Assembly: GCA_028015205.1 (NCBI GenBank) | Contig: CM051510.1 | Coordinates: forward strand, 26,722,580 to 26,786,579 | From: Mytilisepta virgata | Taxonomy: Eukaryota > Mollusca > Bivalvia > Mytilida > Mytilidae | Length of the DNA stretch: 64,000 nt | Direction: 5' to 3' | Shown here: positions 11,403 through 23,690 of the stretch, in pieces | Position numbering within the stretch: position 1 is the first letter of the stretch | Layout: each line of letters starts with the position of its first letter | Translations under genes and position numbers: made by a program | Notes under the pieces: generated by a model | What the model was told of the DNA's origin: nothing | The model's database searches: none | Seen by the model: the letters and a program-made list of their open reading frames with translations, nothing else

Positions 11403-13627
11403 AATAACCTTTTTGTGTGTTCATCAAGAATATTCTGTTTACAATTCGCGTGTTTTTCGGAGAAGCATATCTCGCAGATAGCCTCGTCATGCAGATTATG
11501 TATCTTCTTTTATAAGACAGTAGAATTGTTTTGGTTCTGAATTTCCTTCTTGGCAATATTCCAAAAAGTCATGCAAATTGGCCAAAATCGCCTATATACA
11601 CGACCTCTGACCATAGAAAACTTGAACTTATTAATGACTAAGTAAATTAATTTTGTTTTTTTAACATAAAACTGCGTTACATACAATCGTTTACGATAAA
11701 AATTAGGTTAATATTTAAGATTAAAAAAATCAATGAGTGAAACAAATACAGGGGAAAGTTGCACTTCTTTGGGCCCCTAAATTGATAAATGTCCTAGATG
11801 CATGACTGCATGTAACCTAAAAAAGTCTCAGGGTGACCACCAACAGCTTAAAATGTACATAAGAGTGGGAGGATTTCCATTATTCTTTTTGAAAGATTGA
11901 CAGAAAAATAAGCATTGATTTCAAAGGTATTTATTACTTATTTATGTTGCTTTTTAATGGAAATATATACGTCTTCACTTTTCTAATAAATGGCTTCGTA
12001 TGTTGTATGGTATGGCCTCATCTCTATCTTTTCAGTGTAAACTTCTGCTGGAATAAATAAATATAAACTTATAATTTTGGTGTGGCCTCGACAATCAAGA
12101 GATTTCTATATATATGGCCGTCGCACGATTAAGACCCCAATGGGATATACTGTGGACATGTATACAAACTTTAAGGAATATACAAATGAATGTAGTTATA
12201 TTTGAAAGAAATATAAGAGTTAAACACATTTTTTTCTGGAAATTATTGATGTATATAACCTGGACTGGTTCACTCACAAATATAAGTCCCTCGCACTATT
12301 CATTTATCTATAATTGCCTCCACTTATCATACCTATACAATATTATTATTCTAGTATTCTATTCATTGATTTGAAGTTTTTTTTTATGTAAATCAACCCC
12401 ATTTGCTGACATTAACAATTAATGTTAATTTAACTCATGTTTAAAGTTAAACATTTGAACATTGTAATAAGTGCAGAACGATCAAAATCCAACCCACAAA
12501 TAATCACGTAGGCGCATAAGCCCCGCCCATTAGGCATATAGTACCTTAGAAAAAGCGATCGCATATTACTACGACGCTAATTGTTATATATCCTATAATA
12601 AGAAAATACGGGTTAGACGAGCTGATTTAGGTGAGCTATATATATTTCACAATTGCGATTGGCTAACTTAAGGTCAGCCTCGAGCTCGGTATCACAGGCT
12701 TCGGTATCACGCTGCACTCCAGGTTAGCGAAAGGTGTTCGACACAATAATATGACGAAACTGTTTGCGATGAATAAGAAATGGAACGGTCATTTTCATTG
12801 GTCGATTCAACAATTCGACCTCCAATAAAAAATATTATATATCGACAAATTCTAAAGTGGGAATGTGTAGATTTTGTGCACAACACTTTCAGGTTTTAGT
12901 ACAATTCAGCTTGAATGGCCTGATAAAGCCGCTCTATCTTTTTTCCGATTTTGAAAATTGGTCCCAATTTAAAAATGTATTGCAGTACATAGAGTCGTGA
13001 TAATTCAGCATTTCCCCGCATATTCAGGACGAGATATTTCCATGTGACTCGAATTATAAACTTATATTGACATGTGGAATTTACATGTACATACAAAATC
13101 AGATTGCATAATACATGCAAACGTTTTACGGTCCATCTGTTCTTAAAGGCTTCATATTCATATTTGTTTTTAGGACATTTGAATTATAAGAAAACCCTAG
13201 GAAATTCAGTACAGAAACGATAATCGTACGCACCAAATTTGATATCTTTTAATTTCTTGTTCTTTACAAAAATATATTCGAATAACACAGTTGCAATTCT
13301 AATGAAAGATTGTTACACGAAGAGTATTAATATACATGTATTGCATTGTAGGGGGGATATGAAGAATTATTGACATCAGAAAAGCAAGCCCTGGGGGAAT
13401 ATGATATTGTGATATTTCCCCCGCTACCATGCTATAAATGTTTTAATTATTATACTGAATAAAATCAAAGATATTTTGATTTTCAATGTGTAAATCATAT
13501 GATTTTTTACCAATATATTTAGAAGACAGTTTTCCACTTTGGAACATTTTTGATTATAATGAACCAAACGTATTGTATTGGAAATACCGTAAAGAATATG
13601 ATTTGAATTTGATGGAAAATATGAAGA

Positions 13628-13633
13628 TTTATT
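13628..13633 (-). terminator. Candidate poly(A) signal of lectin gene 1
   Basis: AATAAA on the minus strand, about 170 bp after the stop codon. The same hexamer is kept at the equivalent place after lectin gene 2 (26697-26702). Confidence 0.4.
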
Positions 13634-13802
13634 AATGTCGATCACATGATCACAATAACCAATGAAATTTAGTGTTACATACAATAATTCATCCGAGGTA
13701 TAATAATATAATTTATATACTTTAGTATTATATTTCACATCACATACAAGACCAGAATTAAACAAAGCCCAATGACTTAACCTTCAGTAAAATACATAAT
13801 AT

Positions 13803-16800
13803 TCATACCTGTTTTTCACAAATGTAACCATTAACGTTTCCGTGGGAATTACTGCATTGTGTGTCATCCCAGCTGAATCTACCGTCATGAAACCACAATT
13901 CGCCACAATCGGCATCTTCACAGTCTAATACACCATTGTTTGGTTCGTCCCAATGCCAATCCTCAAAGCCTTGGACATCTGTATCGTCAGAAACCCATTT
14001 CCAGCTGTCCTCACTTTTTTTGTCGTTCAGTCCAATCCATATCAAATTATCTTGGTAATCCATATCTGTATATATCAAAGTTAAGACATTTTAAACATTA
14101 AATCGGCCGAGTACCATTCCAACAAAAGAGTTCTCGTTGGACAATGGTTGACAAGCAGTAGATCCGAATAAAAAACAAATCTAAACTGATCAGCAATGGG
14201 GCCTTTTCCAGTCTTGTTATCTATGTCGAAACGTACAATTATGTCCCATGAGTTTCAGATTAAGAAGAATTGCAACCGAATTTGAGATTCAATATGCAAA
14301 GTTCGAAGTTCAAAATCGATCTTCCATATTTTAAATTAGAGATTCGAAATTAAACATCTAGAGTAGCCAATCCTTCTGGGCTTTCGTAACAAACAGACTT
14401 CAGAATCTAAATGGATTTTTTTGCCAGTACCAACTTAAAGGTGGTCAAAATCAGATTAGATAAAAGACACAGCATGGATCTGATGTCTCTACCTTTTTCG
14501 AAAAAAAAAGATTATCAACAAGTAATTCTGATAGGATTCTGTATTTGTTTACTAGTATTAAATATGGAAATTAAAGGGTCAATGGTATATTTGGTAAAAA
14601 AAAAAACAGATGGCCGCCGTGACCACCTCGTTCCAACCCACATCTTACCGCCGAGCAAAATCAAATTGCTGCTCTCTTACATAAAAAATGGAATTAGGAT
14701 GTAAACTATTATCCCGGGATTATCGCGTGACCTTCAATGATTGGCTTATTTCATAAAACATAACCACCGTGTCAAATGCCACCTGTGGGGACGCGATAAG
14801 GAGGTAAGTTGGCGTTTGCTTGCAGATTTCTATGACTTGTAATTATCACTGCAGCTAAATATGTTAAATATTGTTCTTTTCTTGCCAATATATGATATGT
14901 CGGATAGGGACTTGAATTCTATGTAGAAAGCGGACAGTGATCAATTAAAAAAAAGGTTATTATAAACTGAGGCAGTTTCACCTTCTTACTTCCATATTGT
15001 ATGGATTAATCTCAAAAAGACACTATGCAGACAATAATATTTGATAAGAAAATCCATCCCAATTGTCCAGTACATTTTTTACAAGTATATTTACACGTTT
15101 TGATATTTATTTATTATCAATCCCTAGACATGATATTCACCGCGACTGTTGGCATTGGTGAATGTCATATCTAAGGGGTCGATAAATCGTATAAATCTCA
15201 GCAAAAGTTAATTTTACCATCATTTTTCAATATCGATTTGATCCAATCATTTTCTTCTTCTGTTTCAATTTTAACTAGAGATGACTCCATACTTTCACAA
15301 CTCCCCTTTAAAAGAAATTTCAAATTAATCATATACTAGTTTATCTTTATTGCCATGAAACGTATTTACAAAATATTTGTGACACACATCCAAAAGAATT
15401 CCGATAATATTTTAATTTAGGAAACTGTTAATAGCGACCGGTGAATAGTATGGAAACTATTCACCGATAAGTAAAGTCAAGAAATACCAAGGAGGGGGAA
15501 ATCGTAACAATTGTCAAGCTCCGGAGAACAACGAAGACAAGACCAAAACAATACATGCACTACAATTAAAAACTAAAAAAAAACGGGGGTAGACTCGGGT
15601 GCTTCGGAAGAGTAAGCAGTCTCTGCTTCCTGCAGGACACGCGCCATGCTGCCCATGTCAAATCCGGTATGAGGAAGGGGTAATATCAATGGAACAGGTC
15701 CATTTTCATTTGGGAAACGGTTTTTTTTTTTTTTATACCTGTCAACCAAGTCATGATGACGTCCAACTGTCTGAGCAACTTTTCTGTCAGTAGCCGGGCT
15801 CTGTCACAAGCTCTGGAATAACGTATGAGTTGTGAAAATATATACCCCATACGCCGGCGCTTCTGGAATATTGCCGCTCAAAAGTGGGAAGTTGACGATT
15901 GGAAAGTCAAATAATCCCGTTTGTCGTAAAGTTTAGTATTCAACCTTCCTCTGATGTCAATTTTGAGGAGAAAGTCAAGATAAGATGCAGACATAATTAT
16001 CTTTCGGTATAATAAATCACTTATTGACTGCATATCGGGGGAATAGTATTTTTTTTAACATTAAGTCTATGGGACAGACATCAAGAGCTGCCTTTAACAG
16101 TGCTTATTGGAAAATGTCCAAAAATATATAGGATTATAGGTTAACCGGAAAAACACTTATTTTATTTGGCCTTAGGTGAAAATATCGCTCCATTCAGTAG
16201 TTTTGATTTATTGTACGAAATGTTGAAAATGTGGACCAATTTCATTGTCATTTTGCTTAGTTTCTTCTTTTGCCTTTTTTAACATCGGGCTCGGGTGCCT
16301 TTTGGGCTGGGTTTTGCTACGTGTGTCGCTGTGTGTTTTTTGTTCCACATTGGCTAGAGGTAAGGGGGAAGTGTTGGGATCATGTTTAGCACCGCCGCAT
16401 TTTTGCGCCTGTCCCAGGTCGGGAACCTCTGGCCTTTGTTAATCTTGTGTTGTTTTGGGTTTTGATTCGTTTGTGTGTTTCGGGGTTTAATGTGCCGTCC
16501 ATTTCGCTGAATTAGTGTGCATTGTTATACACTGAAAAAAACCTTCCGGTTATAACTCGGTTCTCTTACCTGAGCTTCTTCCCATGTCGCCGATTGATAC
16601 ACATATTTATAGCAATGACCTTCAAACTCCTTCCAGTTTTCTGGACAACCACCTGTAAAATATCATTATCGAATTAAAGAAATGATTAGAGTTTACAATA
16701 AAAAGGTTTGAATTAAGCAAGTGCTTTTGACTCTGCCGTATAAGAACTACTTCACGGGTATAAGTAACTGAACGCGTGAATAGTCAAAAGTACTTGTAGT

Positions 16801-18456
16801 ATTTTAAGGTAGGTGTCAATACTCTTTATTAACATCGAATAGGTCACTAATGTATTTATAGACATCAATATTACACATTTATAAACCTTGATATGATAAA
16901 AGATTTGTTCACTAGAGACAATTATGACTTTACGAGGGTGAATAAAACATCATATCGCATGTTTTATTCAAATTTAAACTATTTTCTCACTTACCATTAC
17001 ATACTCATTACATACTCATTGCAGAGTCACAAAATACGCAATTTGACGACGACGTCTACAAAATGTATCTAAAAAGCATACAACTGCAAGGCGAAACTTA
17101 ATCAGAAAATCTCCAATATTCGACCAGATTATAGTAACATGACCCGACTTGAACATTCGATCCTTCTGTAAAATGTGGGAAATTTTACATTTTTGGGAGC
17201 GTTTTGAGGATGTATTGGCTGCTTCCGGTGTGTTTCGAATTTGGATAAAATGTATAAAAGCAATTTGATAGTTAGAGCGTACTGTTTCTTGTGAATTTGC
17301 AAAACCACTACCATTTCAAAATTAACAAGTAGATCTCAAAAAAAAAAAACATGAGACGCGTTAGGGCAATGTATGTACAGAATGATATCCAACAACATCC
17401 TACGCTACAAATATATTGAAATTCACTTTCTTAAAACAGGAATGCCACACTTCCAAAACACAGAGATTTCGAATAGGGGGAATATGATGAGGGAAACATG
17501 ATGTTTTGTTCAATGTCACATTGGAGCGTCTCCGTTTATCCTAAAGCGTACCTAGATAAAAATCGAGTGAAAATATGCATGCACAACATTGTGAAATCCA
17601 AATCACATTTTTCTCAAGGAGTGAGGTATAGACAATCGATTTCCCCAAAGGTTAAACGTATATAATCAGGTAAAAGTATCTTCTCTTGGAATTCCTCAGA
17701 AGACAAAATTTAATTCAAATAGTCTTCAATTTATTATTGGAACATACTAATATATTAAATAAAGCATAGACATAGAGAGAGAGCAATAAAGGGTGTGTCT
17801 TCTGTGGGAAAAGGACGAATATACCTAAGGTGCAATCAAAAAAACGTAATCCATTGGACAGACAAACCCGGGAAGACAAATGAACAACCACAAGCACAAC
17901 AAATAAACACAGAAAACTAAAAAACAATGAACAACACGAACTCCTATAAAAACCAGGAGTGAACCCAGGTGCTCTTGAAGGGTAAGTAGTTCCTGCTCCC
18001 GGCACCTGTCGTGAAGTTCAACAAAGTCAATCCGGGGGAAATCACAAATCGGTGGAGGCACATGAAAGGTTACGACCTTGGGAACGGGTTCAACATCATC
18101 TTAGATATTGGAACACTAATGGTCAATCAATTCGTGTTGACGACCGTAAAATTTCCTAAGTGATGACATCAACTTATCCCTGATAAAACCCTGGTTAAGA
18201 AGCTTTTGTGACAGCAGTAATCCTCGTATAATACCAAAATTTCATTTTCTGAAATAAAAACATTAATAATTCAAAAATGTACTGATTAAAACTATGATGT
18301 TGTTCGTTCAAAACATTTTTACATACCTTCTATCATCTCCAACCAGTCTTTACACTGTTGGGTTATTTCTGTGACATCTATACCAAGACTTTGTGGATCG
18401 TAAAATGCGAAACTTACTGCAAGTAAACTGTAAAGGAAATACAGTGTGCTCTTCAT
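13803..18456 (-). CDS. Secreted C-type lectin, gene 1
   Basis: Coding exons join on the minus strand as 18456-18327, 16652-16570, 15305-15218 and 14065-13803, all with GT/AG junctions and phases 1, 0, 1, giving 187 residues. Residues 1-17 (MKSTLYFLYSLLAVSFA) are a signal peptide, followed by a short spacer with one Cys and then a single long-form C-type lectin domain from CPENW (46) to YICEK. It has WIGL at 110-113, EPN at 141-143, WDD at 166-168 in place of the usual WND, and cysteines at 149, 154, 171 and 183. EPN marks the mannose-type calcium site in this family, so calcium-dependent binding of mannose/GlcNAc-type sugars is inferred. The frame ends two codons after EK with V then TGA; the CAG/GTATGA there could alternatively be a splice donor to an unseen last exon. 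Introns are 1.1-1.7 kb and hold retroelement relics. Gene 2 is a close duplicate and gene 3 a diverged paralog on the same strand. Confidence 0.87.
15730..16035 (-). pseudogene. Retroelement RT C-terminal relic in intron 2 of lectin gene 1
   Basis: Counterpart of the open frame at 29346-29705, with two short deletions (about 25 and 23 bp) that break the frame. It still reads pieces such as AYGVY and SQLIRYSRAC. Dispersed repeat sequence also found at 59.1 kb continues on its high-coordinate side (16230-16545). It is non-functional. Confidence 0.6.
16230..16545. repeat. Dispersed repeat in lectin gene 1 intron (CCGCCGCATTTTTGCGCC family)
   Basis: The same sequence occurs at 29927-30230 (duplicate) and, more diverged, at 59105-59545. 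Diagnostic phrases are ATTGGCTAGAGGTA, CCGCATTTTTGCGCCTGTCC and GTGCCGTCCATT. It is probably the non-coding end of a retroelement, given the neighbouring RT relic; that is inference. Confidence 0.65.
17820..18060 (-). repeat. Retroelement 3'-end-like dispersed repeat, copy A
   Basis: Minus-strand phrases GGGAGCAGGAACTACTTACC and TTTTAGTTTTCTGTGTTTAT recur at 31520-31790, and a degenerate relative lies at 37500-37790. It gives accidental open frames of about 80-100 codons (PGAGTTYPS onward) that I do not regard as genes. It lies in intron 1 of lectin gene 1. Confidence 0.5.
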
Positions 18457-18522
18457 AATTAAGGATTGTGAGAACTCTCTGTCATATGAATGAATAAACT
18501 GCTGATTTTAAGTAAAATATAT

Positions 18523-18549
18523 TTACCGATGAGGTTCTAATTAGGGATA
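18523..18549 (-). promoter_or_regulatory. Conserved promoter block of lectin gene 1
   Basis: Minus-strand TATCCCTAATTAGAACCTCA followed by TCGGTAA, 67 bp upstream of the ATG. The core AACCTCATCGGTAA and the preceding TATCCCTA are kept at the same distance in genes 2 and 3, although gene 3 is otherwise diverged in this flank. An AT-rich AAATATATTTTA follows immediately and may act as the TATA element. Confidence 0.5.
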
Positions 18550-19014
18550 TATTTTTATCAGTTTTTTTTTATATAATTTGTTCCCATCCAACACAATTTT
18601 CATCTTTATTTTGGAGTTTAATTGGTTGTTTTAATTTTCTGTTGTCATCTGAAGACACAAGCATTACTTTATATATTCTTTCTTCCATTTCTTGATAAAT
18701 CCTAAAATTGCCTCTCAAATCATCAACTGTACCTACCCACCATTTTAAAATACTACATGTAGTTAATTTTAGTCATTTTCTTTTATGATTGCTACATAAT
18801 TATATAATCAGATAGTTATCGCTCATTATGTTTGAATTAAGTGGTTTTTTAAAATGATTAAATCTCATTTTTAATAAAATTAGATTGAAAAATGAGATGA
18901 TTTAAGGTAATTCCAAATGTCAATTTTTTTTTAAATTGTATTTCGTGATTGTTTATAATTATAGCTTTAATTAAGAGAAGATAAATTCAGTATAGATAGT
19001 ATATAAATGAATAG

Positions 19015-19029
19015 CCCCCCCCCCCCCCC
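19015..19029. repeat. Poly-C tract
   Basis: Fifteen C residues. The equivalent tract in the duplicate copy (about 32793-32802) has ten, an expected slippage difference. Confidence 0.9.
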
Positions 19030-20907
19030 TTAAAAACTCAGACCAACAGAAACTTGCACATGTTTATCATAATTATAATAGATTTTATCGTACTTCCCTA
19101 CGTCTAAATCACACCTCAGTCGCTCTCTAATCTCCGTATTTGTAAGGCTTTGTTACGTATGAAGAGAAGTTATCAGCGACAGCAGGAGCGCGTTCAATAT
19201 CGCAGCTGACGTAGGTCTACGTAGCTTTGTAATTTTGAACTCATAGCTAGCCTAGCTGCTACTTGGGGCTAGAAGGCCCAAAAGTTCATGCTAGTTAGTA
19301 AATCTATTAAGAAATCAAAATTACGTCATATTTATCTAAATTATAAAACAAATTCTGTATATTTATATGATTTTAACAAGCGCACGAGATTTGTACAAAG
19401 TCTGGCGCGATGTTCTAGCAGTAATAGGAGTATTTCCAAACATGATTTTTTTCCGATATTTTATGGATATCGACATAATTGAACTAGCTTACGACATAGC
19501 ATATCGTTCAACATAGACAGATATCTATGGCATAGCAGCTACCCTAGCTGCTACGATATTAGACGCAATCCAGCATTTATCAGCGACGTCATAATATGAG
19601 AGCAGGACTTATTAGCGACGTCACAATGTGACAGCAGACGTTATCGAGCTTGTACACATTTGTACCTCCAGGGGGACAACACAGCGTAAAAAATGTCTTA
19701 CAAGGGCGACTAAAATGTACAGAATTTGTACGATAAGCAGATTATTTACGATATTAATGTGCAGAAAACGCGATAATCTATACATAACTAGAGCTCCTAG
19801 GAGCCTGTATCGCTCTACTGCCAAGTTTTGTTCCAATTGGCTTTGTGGTTTCAGACAAGAAGATTTTTAAGTAAATTTTCCACAGGATCCTATGTTAAAC
19901 TATGTTCGGCTCTTGCGGGCATCTTTGATGGGAGGCGTGGTCATCGGGAATAATTCTGACTTTGTGGTTTCAGACAAGATCTTTAGGTAAATTTTCAAAT
20001 ATCACTGATCTACTATTCTTACTGAGAAACTTTAAAAAAATTAAAAATACTTGACTTAAGTCAGTGAAGTATGAACATGGGGTCAAGGTCAGGTGACATA
20101 TACCAGACTTCCATGTAGACCTTGGAAATACAGTTGAGCCATTGCTGAGAAACGGATCTAGTTACAAAAATTAGAAGACACTTCTGTACAGATAATTTAA
20201 ACATACCGGATTTTTGTTTTTGTTTTTGTTTTTTGTTTTTTGTTTGTTTTTTTTTAAGTAGTAGAAATATAATGGAAAGGAATAAATCCAGGGAATAAAT
20301 TAATGTTATTATTGTGGATTTGGATTGTGGATTATGTCATGGTGATAAAGCCTACACTACGAGTTATGTGAATCAGATTTGGATTCTTAAAATTCTGGAA
20401 CGATTTTCTTCTAGTAGCCTTAGATATTACAATTAATAGTTATTAAAGTTACTATGGTACCAGCTTCAGAATTTTGTATATAATTTAGATGATGACGAAG
20501 TCGGTAGTATCATGTAATTTGAATTTTTCCGCGAAATGGCACTTTTTGACGTTATAATAGCTTGAGTAGCCTGGTTCCCGTCACACAATGTATCACTACA
20601 TATAGTAGTGCATGATGGGACTGCATGGGACACAGGCAAGGTCTTGAGCTGCAGAATGTTCAAATGTTTTATACGTTTTTTACTACAGCATAGAGAACAT
20701 GAGTAAGATATTTTAATTTAATTGGTAATCGGTTCTTAACCGACGTCACATTAGCCAATCAACAGTCGATATTTGTTCCAAGTCCTGGGTAAATAGATAT
20801 GCCTGCCTGTTATAAGGTAAGGAAAATGCTCACTCCGTCAAAAACTGTGCAAAAATAAAAAGTACTCTAAACATGCCGAAATTTCTAATCGCCAAACATA
20901 TCTGTTG

Positions 20908-20990
20908 AGGTTGGAGGACATATTCTTTAAGGAGACTGGTGGAATTCCTATGGGAACAAACTGCGCCTGGTGGACTCGTCCAATAACAAA
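20908..20990 (+). pseudogene. Reverse transcriptase fragment, copy A
   Basis: A short frame reads LEDIFFKETGGIPMGTNCA before losing similarity. G-I-P-M-G-T-N-C-A is a conserved RT palm motif of a retroelement class common in aquatic animals. The same fragment is at 34640-34728 in the duplicate. Only about 25 codons survive. Confidence 0.55.
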
Positions 20991-22286
20991 CTTGATAAGG
21001 TCAGTATCAGTAGGTTTCATTATCAACATTCCTTAAATTATTACAAATTCTTAGTTGCAGATTTAACTCGTAAATAGAGTTCTTATTTTGTATCGAACAG
21101 TGTATGTTTTTGAAATTTCCCGTCTCGAACACGGTGCGTTTTTGCAGGCAATCTGCGCAAATAAACTAATATTCAAGTATTCAGGTAGCGCCCACTCCGG
21201 GACTGCTGTACAGTAAGTAGTAACCTAAAATTCGTTTGAAACGGACCGTCAGGTACCTAAGTTGTTTAGTTTTTTTATGATTCTCTGCATCAGTGAATTT
21301 TCAAACAGTGAAACGATAACAAGCTCAAATCAGGACAAACGCCTGCATATCTTTCTCATGTATAACAATTCAAAATGTTAAATATTAATATTTTTCTGAT
21401 TAGCTTTAACAAATAGAGGAATGCGATTCGATGGTATGGTTCACGTCACAATATAGTTGGAAAATTTTAATTCCGCGAATTTAACGCCACAATAAAACAA
21501 CGTCATAATACGTTCATAATTGATCATAATTTTGCGGGAATGATCTACAATCCGCAAAATTTTACGCTCCGCTGAAAAACGTCACAATTCAGTTTACACG
21601 TTGCGGGAATTTAAACTGGAAAAGATGCGCGTTGGCCCCTTTTCTGAAGAAGGACTAGCGGATTCGCAGAGAAAAATTTGCAGAAAAACTAAAACAAATG
21701 ACATCTCTGCAAAGGAATGAAGAAAAAAAATGTGCGCCCGCTATTCTAGAAGTACAAGACAAAGAAATAATGTTGAATTGCAGACACTGGCCAAAGAATT
21801 TAGCTCCTGCACGGCATATCAGAATTAGATATTAGACAGACAATATTTGTATTAGCAGTGTAAATATATTGCAGAAGTACTTAATTATATTCGTTTAGAT
21901 ACATGTATGTAAATATCGCAATGCCTTTGTAAATAGTTTTTATTTATCGACAATTCTAGCTGAAAGTCTGTTAAAAATTGTAACCCCCCCCCCAAACCAA
22001 ATAACAAACATAGCACTGAAGTGCTGATCTGCAGCGCTGCTGCTAAATTTTTCGCCCTATCCTCATTTTCCTATGCCTTATTGTTCTTTTGAGTCAACAG
22101 GGTTTCTGAAACTGCACTAACATATAATAAATTTACTTCAAATCTACCATTGTGCAATAGAATAATTGATCATTGAACAAATTTGGAGACATTTATACTA
22201 TTCCATTTAGAACGGATATCTTTAACCAGAAATTCAACTAATGGATAAGCTGAATGGTTGATGAAAGACCATCACAATCCATGAAT

Positions 22287-22892
22287 AACTAGAACTGTGA
22301 GTGACCTCACTGAGTGATACCCAATTTGCAATACTAGGAGTTACGCTTACACACTTTAAACCTACAAGTTGGGTTATCTCCCTTTGCAAGCAACCGGTGA
22401 TAATGGTCTTCTTTCATGTATATCTACCTATCCTGCCCAACCTTCATATAACGTTTCATCAAAATGCATTGAACGGTTAAGGAGTTACGCTGACAAGATT
22501 TAAATTTGTAAAACCCTTAAGTTTGATTATCTCCCTTTGCAAGCATCCAGCGATAATTATCTTGCATCATAAACATCTACATATGATACCCAACCTTCAT
22601 ATAAAGTTTCATCAAAATGAATTGAACAGTTTAGGAGTTGCACTTATAAGCTTTAAACATGTAAAACCCTTAAGATGAATTATCTCCCTTTGCAAGCACC
22701 CGGTGATAATTATATTGCTTCATGCACATCTACATATGAAGTCCAACCTTCATAAAGTCTCATCAAAATCCATTGAACTGTTTAGAAGGAGTTGTGCTTA
22801 CAATGTACATGGACAAAGACAGACAGATGGACGGACAATTCCTATATACCCCCCAAAAAAATCAAATACTGTGTTTGCAGTGGGTATAATAA
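22287..22892. repeat. Dispersed element with internal tandem units, copy 1
   Basis: Begins AACTAGAACTGTGAG and ends at a GACAGACAGATGGACGGACA-type simple stretch followed by TATACCCCCC and GGGTATAA. Three or more internal units of about 155 bp each contain ATCTCCCTTTGCAAGCA and TTTCATCAAAATG. The neighbour at 23003 has the same ends but different internal units. Confidence 0.65.
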
Positions 22893-23002
22893 ATGCTACA
22901 TTCTGACCATTTTCACTTATTCAGTAATTCACTTAAATAACTCATTTAACTGTGAAGTTGGAACAAGTAATAAAGTTCAATATTTTGTTCAAAAACAGGT
23001 AA

Positions 23003-23507
23003 AACTAGAACTGTGAGGGGACCTCACTAACTATACCCCCCGCTGCTGTTAATTTAATGGACCAGGGCATCCTTATCATGGTGAATTATCTCACAATTTC
23101 TAAGTCCAACTGGGTATAACTGAGGGAACAAAAGGGTATAAAGTTATGAGAAAGGTATTGGACCAGGACATACTACGCATGCGCACATCTACGTACTAGG
23201 ATCTAACAGTATGCAAAGTTTCATTAACCTCTGATAAGGCATGTTTGAGAAACTGGGTACAAAAAAAATTGGGGGATAGACTGAATTTCTAAGTCCAAAA
23301 GGGTATAAAATTATGGAAAAAAGTATTGGACCAGGACATACTTCGCATGCGCACATCTATGTTCTAGGATCTAACAGTATGCAAAGTTTCATTAACCTCT
23401 GATAAGGCATGTTTGAGAAACTGCGGGTAAAATAAATTCTGGACAGACAGACAGGCTGATTCTTATATACCCCCAAACTATGTTTGCGGGGGGGGGGGTA
23501 TAACAAA
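23003..23507. repeat. Dispersed element with internal tandem units, copy 2
   Basis: Starts AACTAGAACTGTGAGG and ends GGTATAACAAA. It carries two internal units of about 175 bp (GGACCAGGACATACT, then CGCATGCGCACATCTA). Near its ends CTATACCCCCC at 23032 faces GGGGGGTATAA at 23490 in inverted orientation, so this element class may have terminal inverted repeats. Confidence 0.6.
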
Positions 23508-23620
23508 AGGCTAACAACATTTAAACTATCGTACAACATAACATATTCTTCAGTGTAAGAGTAAATAGTCACTTTCTGAATTATGAATCATCAGAGATAC
23601 AATTCTTTGATACCAATTTT

Positions 23621-23690
23621 GATGCACAAGATGTGATTTACGACTCATCAGTTGTGCTCAAGGCCTAAAATGTTGAAATCCAAAACGTTT
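23621..23690 (-). ncRNA. Hammerhead-type repeat with the core deleted
   Basis: Same repeat as at 56648-56700. Minus strand ACAACTGATGAGTC and CATCTTGTGCATC are both present, but the segment carrying GAAA and stem III is missing, so it cannot be catalytic. Confidence 0.35.

Larger units (their letters stand above)
10090..11494 (-). pseudogene. B-box/coiled-coil (TRIM-like) pseudogene split by two SINEs
   Basis: Read on the minus strand, 11494-11416 gives a zinc-ligand-rich piece (NLHDEAICEICF, then SEKHANC, LDEHTKR) like the second half of a B-box. Excising the SINE at 11138-11402 together with one target-site copy joins TKRLL directly to NIQQEIKDVFIDVRK in the same frame, a charged coiled coil running through KIEAEFDEELSQK. 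Excising the SINE at 10600-10951 joins RDEMSKWKK to the next segment, where a one-base frameshift leads into DIELLKTCASNQ and then, in another frame, KIHDAEEFVRYFQ and NSLLPKLKL. These are the layout and composition of the B-box and coiled-coil part of bivalve TRIM-like proteins, the same class as the intact gene at 53.1-54.8 kb. Frameshifts and stops show it is not functional. Its high-coordinate end coincides with the edge of the segmental duplication. The low-coordinate limit is uncertain. Confidence 0.6.
11495..22012. repeat. Segmental duplication, copy A (contains lectin gene 1)
   Basis: From ATTATGTATCT at 11495 this block matches 24115 onward nearly base for base over long stretches. 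It covers the 3' flank, all exons and introns of the lectin gene, its promoter and about 3.5 kb upstream. The match ends around 22012 (CTGAAAGTCTGTTAAAAATT then a C run). Relative to copy B it lacks a family-1 SINE, a 366-bp MITE, about 380 bp near 21015 and about 2.8 kb near 21814. Outside the lectin exons and retroelement relics I see no gene; 11.6-13.6 kb and 18.6-21.9 kb are AT-rich non-coding sequence. Confidence 0.85.

Noticed and set aside
13801..13809. Firm call of a further exon for lectin gene 1 after the donor-like CAG/GTATGA
   Set aside because: No matching acceptor plus conserved coding sequence found downstream, and the CTLD is already complete; kept only as an alternative.
17715..18061. 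Hydrophobic 78-105 codon minus-strand frames at 17.8 and 31.5 kb resembling membrane proteins
   Set aside because: They lie in a dispersed T-rich retroelement-end repeat and are not conserved as protein between the copies.
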